Source: Gammaproteobacteria bacterium (lineage in GTDB: Bacteria; Pseudomonadota; Gammaproteobacteria; Steroidobacterales; Steroidobacteraceae). Taken from it: a stretch of DNA of 19,226 bases. The first letter of the stretch is position 1. Every line of letters begins with the position of its first letter. The stretch is taken from NCBI GenBank assembly GCA_005877965.1, contig VBNP01000004.1:1-19226 (forward strand). The letters are read 5' to 3'. The position numbers and the translations under genes were made by a program. The notes under the pieces were generated by a model that was given only the letters and a program-made list of their open reading frames with translations, was not told the DNA's origin and made no database searches. Below are positions 14,805 to 19,226 of the stretch, piece after piece.

Positions 14805-15698
14805 CTAAGAAGCGGGCGTAACCGCAGCGCCCTTGATGGCGGTGCGCGGATTCACGTGGCGCACGAACTCCGCGACATAGTCGTCGGCCGGCCGTTCGAC
14901 GATGTCCCGACCGGTGCCGGTCTGCACGATCCGGCCGCCCTCGAGGATCGTCACCTTGTCTCCGAGCTTCAGGGCCTCGTCCAGATCGTGGCTGACGAAC
15001 AGGATCGTTTTCCTGACGCGCTCCTGCAGGATGAGGAGTTCGTCCTGCAGCTTCCTGCGGATCAGGGGATCGAGCGCGGAGAACGGCTCATCCATGAGCA
15101 GGATGTCGGCATTGGTGGCCAGGGCGCGGGCCAGTCCCACGCGCTGCTGCATGCCGCCGGAGAGCTCGCTGCAGTGGCGCTCGCCCCATTGCGAGAGGCC
15201 GACGAGCTCGAGGTGCTGGTCGATGATACGGCGGCGATTGTCGGGGGGCTCACCGCGCAACTCGAGTCCCAAGCCGACGTTGTCGCGCACGGTCCTCCAC
15301 GGCAGGAGGCCGAACTGCTGAAACACCATGCCGATGCGCAGCCGGCGGATCCTGCGCAGCGTGGCCGGATCGCAGTTGACCCCGATGTCGATGATGGTAT
15401 CGCCGTCGCCCACCAGCACCTGGCCGCGCGTGACGCGGTTCAGGCCGTTGGCCGCGCGCAGCAGCGTCGACTTCCCCGATCCCGACAATCCCATGAGCAC
15501 CGAGATCTCGCCGCGCTCGACGCTGAGTGAGGCGTTCGCCACGCCCACCACCACGCCGGTCTTCGCGGCGATCTCGGCACGTGTGCCGCCGGCGTCCAGC
15601 GCCGCGAGCGCCTGCTGGATGGCGGCGCTGCTGGCGCGGCGCCCCGGCTTGGCGCAGAAGAGGATGTCGACGGCGCGGAACTCGAGCGCGGCACTCAC
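14805..15698 (-). CDS. choV: Choline/betaine ABC transporter ATP-binding protein (ChoV type)
   Basis: A 297-residue ATPase. The frame extends further upstream but that part is a shadow of the permease gene; I start at the GTG 15696-15698, which overlaps the permease stop (GTGA). Walker A GLSGSGKST (70-78), Q-loop FQQFGLLPW (127-135), signature LSGGMQQRVGLARAL (179-193), Walker B ILLMDEP (199-205) and the switch His in FVSHDLDEA are all present. The N-terminal part, VDILFCAKPGRRA and TGVVVGVANASLSVERGEI, is the pattern of the choline ChoV subfamily rather than ProV, and no C-terminal CBS domains follow. It energises import by the fused binding-protein/permease encoded just upstream. It ends 4 bases from the convergent small ORF, so no terminator fits between. 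Confidence 0.9.
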   Translation of the reverse strand: MSAALEFRAVDILFCAKPGRRASSAAIQQALAALDAGGTRAEIAAKTGVVVGVANASLSVERGEISVLMGLSGSGKSTLLRAANGLNRVTRGQVLVGDGDTIIDIGVNCDPATLRRIRRLRIGMVFQQFGLLPWRTVRDNVGLGLELRGEPPDNRRRIIDQHLELVGLSQWGERHCSELSGGMQQRVGLARALATNADILLMDEPFSALDPLIRRKLQDELLILQERVRKTILFVSHDLDEALKLGDKVTILEGGRIVQTGTGRDIVERPADDYVAEFVRHVNPRTAIKGAAVTPAS

Positions 15699-17584
15699 GG
15701 CGCGGGCGCCTTGTCGGCGGGACGGCTGATCCGGTCGAGCACAATGGCGAGCAGCACGATCACGAAGCCCGCTTCGAAGCCCATACCGACCTGCACCGTG
15801 CCGAGCGCGCGCACCACCGGCACGCCCAGGCCCCCGGCTCCCACCAATGCCGCGATCACCACCATGGACAGGCTCAACATGATGCACTGGGTAATGCCGG
15901 CGAGAATCGTCGGCGCCGCGCTCGGCAGCTCCACCTTCCACAGCAGTTGCATGGGCGTGGCGCCAAACGCCTGGCCGGCTTCCAGCAGCGCGGTCGGCAC
16001 GGAGCTGATGCCGAGCTGTGTCAGGCGGATGGGGGCGGGCAGGGCGAAGATCACGGTCGAGATGAGCCCCGGCACTACCCCTAAGCCGAACAGCACCAGG
16101 GTTGGAATGAGGTACACGAAGGTCGGCAGCGTCTGCATCAGATCGAGCACTGGCCGCAGTGCCGCGTACAGCCGCGGTCGGTGTGCCGCGGCGATCCCGA
16201 CCGGCACGCCGATGGCGGTGCAAACCAATGCGGCCACGATCACCAGCGACAGGGTCTCCAGCGTGGGCTCCCAGTAGCCCTGGTTCATGATGAAGAGGAG
16301 CGCGGCGACGACGAACGTAGCGAGCGGCAGGGAACGCCGCAGTACCCAGCTCAAGGCGGCGGCGCCCAGGATCAAAAGCGGCGAGGGAATGACGCGCAGC
16401 AGCGCCGTCAGTCCGTCGACGCCGCCGCGGATGACGGCGGAGACGCCATCGAACAGCGCGCGGAAATGGGTCTTCACGTACTCGATCATGACCGCGACGC
16501 TGTCGCCGACCGGAATCTTGTGATCACTCACCCAGCGCTCGAGGCTCCAGCCGCCGATGAGCTTCGCCGTGCCCGTCATGGCCGTGACTGCCGGCCGTCC
16601 GTCGAAGGTGGTGACACCCTCCAGCCACCCGCCGACCACGGCGGGGTTTGCCTTGAGCCAGGCTTCGGCGGCGACGGCCGCGGGCTGGTGGCGCTCGAGG
16701 ATGTCGGCCATCACCCGGCTCTCCTGTTGGGTCGTGAACGAGAGGTTTTGGAGCAGCCGCCCGATGTTGGGGCACTGCGCCGAGTAGCCGGCGCGCGTGT
16801 TGGTGTAGACCCGGGCCTCGCCGTAGTTCGGTCCGAAGACCGCGTCCCCGCCCGAGAGATAACGCAGATCGAAGCGCATGTTCATCGGGTGAGGATCCCA
16901 GGCGAGAAACACGACGGGCGCGCGGACGCGGAAGGCGCGTTCGACCTGCGCCAGCATTCCCTGCTCGCTCGACTCGACCAGTTTGAAGCCGCCCAGGCCA
17001 AAGAGGTTCTGCCGCAGCATGCCGAGCACCAGGCGGTTGCCGTCGTTGCCGGGCTCGATGCCGTAGATCGAGTTGTTGAGCTGCGCGGCGAAGCGCTGGA
17101 TGTCCGCAAAGCTGCGCAGTCCTGCGGCATAGGTGTAGGCGGGGACCGCGAGGGTGTATTTGGCGCCAATGAGGTTCGCGCGGATGACTTCCACCGAGCC
17201 CTCATCGAGGTAGCTCTTGCGGTCGCCTTCCTCCGCGGGCATCCAGTTGCCGAGGAACACGTCGATGTCCTTGTTCTTCATCGACGCGAAGGTGACCGGC
17301 ACCGACAGCACGGTGATCTCGGGCCGGTATCCCAGGTGCCGCAGCAGTGCGCCGAATACCGCCGTCGTGGTCGTCACATCGGTCCAGCCGATATCCGACA
17401 GCCGCACGGTCCGGCACGCCGCGGGGTCGGCGACCGGCGCCGGCGCTGCCGGGGCGTCCGGGGATGCGAGCGTGCGCGGGGAGGCGAGCACGGCCAGCGC
17501 AGCGCACGCAGCCCCGCGCAGCAGGTACTCGAACCAGCCGCCCGCCCCGACCGCCCTCATGCCCGCCGACTCAAGTCGCGCCAT
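15695..17584 (-). CDS. Fused choline-binding protein and permease (ChoX-ChoW)
   Basis: One 629-residue frame with two transporter parts. Residues 1-41 look like a signal peptide or membrane anchor (hydrophobic LLRGAACAALAVLA). Residues 55-335 form a ChoX-like choline-binding domain: Trp67/Asp69 (DIGWTD), Trp114 (FLGNWMP), Tyr143 (GAKYTL), Asn180 (PGND) and Trp229 (LAWDPHPMN) line up with the aromatic box and ligand contacts of Sinorhizobium ChoX; Cys58 and Cys271 may form a disulfide. From about 345 (WSLERWVSDHKIPVGDSV) a ChoW/ProW permease follows, with several hydrophobic helices and the EAA loop EAGQAFGATPMQL (535-547). The binding domain is N-terminal to the permease and no stop separates them. 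ATG 17584 has GGAG 5 bases upstream. Choline is the likely ligand; betaine is possible. Confidence 0.88.
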   Translation of the reverse strand: MARLESAGMRAVGAGGWFEYLLRGAACAALAVLASPRTLASPDAPAAPAPVADPAACRTVRLSDIGWTDVTTTTAVFGALLRHLGYRPEITVLSVPVTFASMKNKDIDVFLGNWMPAEEGDRKSYLDEGSVEVIRANLIGAKYTLAVPAYTYAAGLRSFADIQRFAAQLNNSIYGIEPGNDGNRLVLGMLRQNLFGLGGFKLVESSEQGMLAQVERAFRVRAPVVFLAWDPHPMNMRFDLRYLSGGDAVFGPNYGEARVYTNTRAGYSAQCPNIGRLLQNLSFTTQQESRVMADILERHQPAAVAAEAWLKANPAVVGGWLEGVTTFDGRPAVTAMTGTAKLIGGWSLERWVSDHKIPVGDSVAVMIEYVKTHFRALFDGVSAVIRGGVDGLTALLRVIPSPLLILGAAALSWVLRRSLPLATFVVAALLFIMNQGYWEPTLETLSLVIVAALVCTAIGVPVGIAAAHRPRLYAALRPVLDLMQTLPTFVYLIPTLVLFGLGVVPGLISTVIFALPAPIRLTQLGISSVPTALLEAGQAFGATPMQLLWKVELPSAAPTILAGITQCIMLSLSMVVIAALVGAGGLGVPVVRALGTVQVGMGFEAGFVIVLLAIVLDRISRPADKAPAP

Positions 17585-17637
17585 ATGAGCTCCACTTGAC
17601 CCGTGAGGCCGCCGACTCCATCATTTCCGTCTGGTGC

Positions 17638-17667
17638 TGAATAGCCGTTTAACAGACGGTCTGTCAA
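17638..17667 (-). promoter_or_regulatory. Putative promoter of the choline transporter operon
   Basis: On the minus strand, TTGACA (17662-17667) is followed after 18 bases by TATTCA (17638-17643). The -35 is a perfect match to sigma-70 and the -10 is weak. It lies about 55 bases upstream of the transporter ATG at 17584. The -35 and most of the spacer are inside the 19-bp palindrome, so a bound repressor would block it. Confidence 0.45.
17649..17667. promoter_or_regulatory. Putative BetI/TetR operator
   Basis: TTAACAGACGGTCTGTCAA is an almost perfect 19-bp inverted repeat: 9-base arms around a central G with one mismatch. Size and form fit TetR-family operators. It lies in the divergent region between the choline transporter operon and the betI-betB frame and covers the -35 of the transporter promoter. 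BetI encoded alongside is the obvious ligand-responsive repressor (choline as inducer in known systems). Binding is inferred. Confidence 0.65.
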
Positions 17668-17724
17668 GTGCCTGTAGATCGGATAAGTCACTGAGTAATC
17701 AAGCGGTATCGACTGGCTAAACGG

Positions 17725-17740
17725 GGCGCCTCGAGGCGCC
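17725..17740. repeat. Perfect 16-bp palindrome in the betI leader
   Basis: GGCGCCTCGAGGCGCC is a perfect palindrome 37 bases upstream of the betI TTG start. In RNA it would form a strong 6-bp GC stem with a TCGA loop; as DNA it could be a second regulator site. There is no U-tract after it, so it is not a standard terminator. Confidence 0.5.
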
Positions 17741-17777
17741 ACGCAGCCGCTCCCGGACGAGTCTTCGGAGCACGTCG

Positions 17778-18422
17778 TTGAACAGGCAATCAACCACACT
17801 CAAAGACCTCGTGCATCGCAGCGGCTCCTCCCCCCGGGATGAAGGTGAGGAGGCGCGGCGGGTGCAGCTGGTCGAGGTCACGATCGACAGTCTCGCCGAA
17901 GTCGGCTACGTCGGCACGACTCTCGCGGAGATCGCGCGGCGCGCCGGGGTCTCGCCGGGACTCGTGGCGCATTACTTCGACGACAAGGACGGGCTGCTCG
18001 AAGCCGCCTTTCGCACCCTGGCGCGCACACTCGCGGCGCGGGTGCGGGCGAGGCTCGCGCTGGCGCGCACGCCGCGCGGCAGAGTGCAGGCGGTCATCGA
18101 CACCAATCTCGCGCCGGAGGAATTCGACAAGCGTACCGGAACCGCATGGCTGGCGTTCTGGGGCCAGGTACTGCACGTGCGAGGTCTGAAGCGGGTGCAG
18201 ACCGCCTACCAGCGCCGCATGTTGTCGAACCTGCGCAACGATCTGCGCCGTTTGATACCGGGTGAGGACGCGCGCAGCCTCGCGGCGATGATCGCCGCCA
18301 TGATCGATGGGGTGTGGTTGCGCGCCGCGCTCTCGGAATGGCAGGAAGCCGACAGCGAGAGCGCGCGGGCGCTGCTCACAGCCTTCGTCGAAGGAAGGCT
18401 CAAGGAGCTGGCGCAGGCACAG
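17778..18422 (+). other. betI: BetI (TetR) domain of the fusion
   Basis: Codons 1-215 of the fused frame. DNA-binding helix-turn-helix near residues 47-67 and the BetI-specific ligand domain up to TAFVEGRLKELAQAQ. Stand-alone BetI is about 195 residues, so the domain is complete, with a short N-terminal extension of about 15 residues from the TTG start. Confidence 0.88.
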
Positions 18423-19226
18423 TCGCTGCGCGTGACGGCTGAGCCTGCGCCGCGCGGCGTGAGCGGTGCCGGCGGCTCCTTCAGGGTGATCAACCCCGCC
18501 AGCGGTGCGGTGCTTGCAGAGTTGAGCGCCGACGGCGCGGCGCAGATCGATGCCGCGGTCATCAGAGCGCAGGCGGCGCAAAAGAAGTGGGCCGCCCTGA
18601 GTGGTGCGGAGCGCGGGCGCGTGCTGCATCGCGCGGCGCGCATGCTGCGCGAGCGCAACGAGGAGCTCGCCGTGCTCGAGACCCGCAACACCGGCAAGCC
18701 GATCCAGGAGACACGCGCGGTCGATGTGCTCTCGGGTGCGCAGTGTCTGGAATATTACGCCGGGCTCGCCGCCGGACTCGCCGGCGAGCACATTGATCTG
18801 GGGCCACTGGCCTTCGGCTACACGCGCCGCGAGCCGCTCGGGGTGGTCGCCGGCATCGGTGCGTGGAACTACCCGCTGCAGATCGCCTGCTGGAAAGCCG
18901 CTCCGGCGCTCGCGTGCGGCAACGCCATGATCTTCAAGCCCGCCGAACTCACGCCGCTCACCGCCGTGAAGCTTCAGGAGGTGTTTGCGGCGGCGGGACT
19001 GCCCGAGGGGGTGTTCCAGGTCGTGCAAGGACAGGCGGACACCGGGCGGCTCCTCTCGCGTCATCCCGACATCCGCAAGATCTCGCTCACCGGCGAGGTC
19101 GGTACCGGCAAGGCCGTCATGGCCGATGCCGCCGCGTCTCTGAAACAGTTGACCCTCGAGCTCGGAGGCAAGTCGCCGCTCATCGTATTTGACGATGCGA
19201 AACTGGATAACGCCGTGGCGGGAGCG
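17778..19226 (+). CDS. BetI-BetB fusion: TetR-type choline repressor joined to betaine aldehyde dehydrogenase, partial
   Basis: A single open frame runs from a TTG at 17778 to the right window edge (483 codons, no stop). Residues about 27-215 are a BetI-type TetR repressor: RRVQLVEVTIDSLAEVGY, helix-turn-helix TTLAEIARRAGVSPGLVAHYF (47-67), DDKDGLLEA, AWLAFWGQVLH, RRMLSNLRNDLRR and IDGVWLRAALS. After a linker (about 216-234) a BetB-type aldehyde dehydrogenase starts at FRVINPASG (235-243), with ETRNTGKPIQETR, YTRREPLGVVAGIGAWNYP (Asn364 is the oxyanion-hole Asn) and LELGGKSP (Glu461 is the general base). The catalytic Cys should lie about 12 codons beyond the edge. I chose TTG 17778 because GGAG stands 7 bases upstream; a GTG at 17811 has no such site. 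An in-frame TAA at 17718 bounds the frame. No ATG lies near the junction for a separate BetB. BetI normally represses bet genes until choline binds; BetB oxidises betaine aldehyde to glycine betaine. Confidence 0.85.
   Translation, partial: MNRQSTTLKDLVHRSGSSPRDEGEEARRVQLVEVTIDSLAEVGYVGTTLAEIARRAGVSPGLVAHYFDDKDGLLEAAFRTLARTLAARVRARLALARTPRGRVQAVIDTNLAPEEFDKRTGTAWLAFWGQVLHVRGLKRVQTAYQRRMLSNLRNDLRRLIPGEDARSLAAMIAAMIDGVWLRAALSEWQEADSESARALLTAFVEGRLKELAQAQSLRVTAEPAPRGVSGAGGSFRVINPASGAVLAELSADGAAQIDAAVIRAQAAQKKWAALSGAERGRVLHRAARMLRERNEELAVLETRNTGKPIQETRAVDVLSGAQCLEYYAGLAAGLAGEHIDLGPLAFGYTRREPLGVVAGIGAWNYPLQIACWKAAPALACGNAMIFKPAELTPLTAVKLQEVFAAAGLPEGVFQVVQGQADTGRLLSRHPDIRKISLTGEVGTGKAVMADAAASLKQLTLELGGKSPLIVFDDAKLDNAVAGA
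18423..18479 (+). other. BetI-BetB linker
   Basis: Codons 216-234 (SLRVTAEPAPRGVSGAGGS): 19 residues, Gly/Ala/Pro-rich and probably flexible. It stands where stand-alone BetB has its N-terminal strand of about 20 residues. In-frame GTG codons at 18432, 18459 and 18486 each overlap a TGA in the +1 frame as GTGA, the same junction form used between real genes in this window. Confidence 0.7.
18480..19226 (+). other. betB: BetB (betaine aldehyde dehydrogenase) domain of the fusion, partial
   Basis: Codons 235-483. It follows E. coli-type BetB closely: VINPASGAVLAEL, ERNEELAVLETRNTGKPI, LEYYAGLAAGLAGEHI, YTRREPLGVVAGIGAWNYP, GNAMIFKPAELTPLTA, LELGGKSPLIVFDDA. The NAD-binding half is intact; the active-site Cys and C-terminal half are outside the window. 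Confidence 0.9.

Noticed and set aside
16181..17599. 472-codon plus-strand frame antisense to the ChoX-W gene
   Set aside because: His/Arg/Gln-rich shadow; ends within the divergent promoter region and lacks any motif.
17790..19064. 424-codon minus-strand frame antisense to betI-betB
   Set aside because: Arg/His/Gly-rich without domain motifs; BetI and BetB motifs on the plus strand are clear.
1..19226. tRNA/rRNA genes, insertion sequences, CRISPR arrays, att sites
   Set aside because: Looked for cloverleaf-like stretches, transposase motifs, terminal inverted repeats and regularly spaced repeats; none seen.

Overview
The window is GC-rich DNA, by eye roughly two thirds G+C, with dense, overlapping genes and frequent GTG starts. 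Gene content (choline ABC transporter, BetI/BetB, heterotetrameric sarcosine oxidase, GlxA/GbdR-type AraC regulator, folate-linked dimethylglycine dehydrogenase) points to a heterotrophic, aerobic or facultative Pseudomonadota. I cannot separate alpha- from gammaproteobacteria by sequence alone. There are no RNA genes, insertion sequences or CRISPR arrays that I can see. The locus reads as an almost complete choline/glycine betaine catabolic island.

Right part (14.8-19.2 kb): a divergent promoter region (17585-17777) carries a 19-bp TetR-type operator. Leftward from it run a fused choline-binding-protein/permease gene and its ATPase (ChoX-W and ChoV type). Rightward runs one continuous reading frame that encodes a BetI-type TetR repressor joined in frame to a BetB-type betaine aldehyde dehydrogenase; it leaves the window at the right edge. 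This half imports choline and converts the aldehyde to glycine betaine. Choline dehydrogenase (BetA) is not in the window.

Middle (14.24-5.5 kb, all minus strand): soxB, soxD, soxA, soxG (tetrameric sarcosine oxidase), a dimethylglycine-dehydrogenase-like flavoprotein, then a GbdR-like regulator. Together these convert dimethylglycine to sarcosine to glycine and hand the methyl carbons to tetrahydrofolate as 5,10-methylene-THF. Between soxB and choV is a 350-bp gap without a convincing gene, followed by a small orphan ORF.

Left part (5.44 kb to the left edge, minus strand): a tightly coupled seven-gene one-carbon operon: corrinoid protein, DUF1638 protein, small 'virulence factor' family protein, cysteine-rich MTHFR_C/MetV-like protein, MetF-like methylene-THF reductase, methyl-THF:corrinoid methyltransferase, and a RACo-like 2Fe-2S/ASKHA corrinoid reactivator cut by the left edge. 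No Rieske-type GbcAB glycine betaine monooxygenase is present. My reading (inference) is that the first demethylation of glycine betaine runs through cobalamin, with the missing MttB/MtgB-family substrate methyltransferase expected outside the window. The methyl group would be oxidised by MetF/MetV to methylene-THF, the same product made by the dimethylglycine and sarcosine enzymes.

The two most striking observations are the BetI-BetB fusion and the pairing of a corrinoid demethylation operon with oxidase-type dimethylglycine/sarcosine genes under a GbdR-like regulator.
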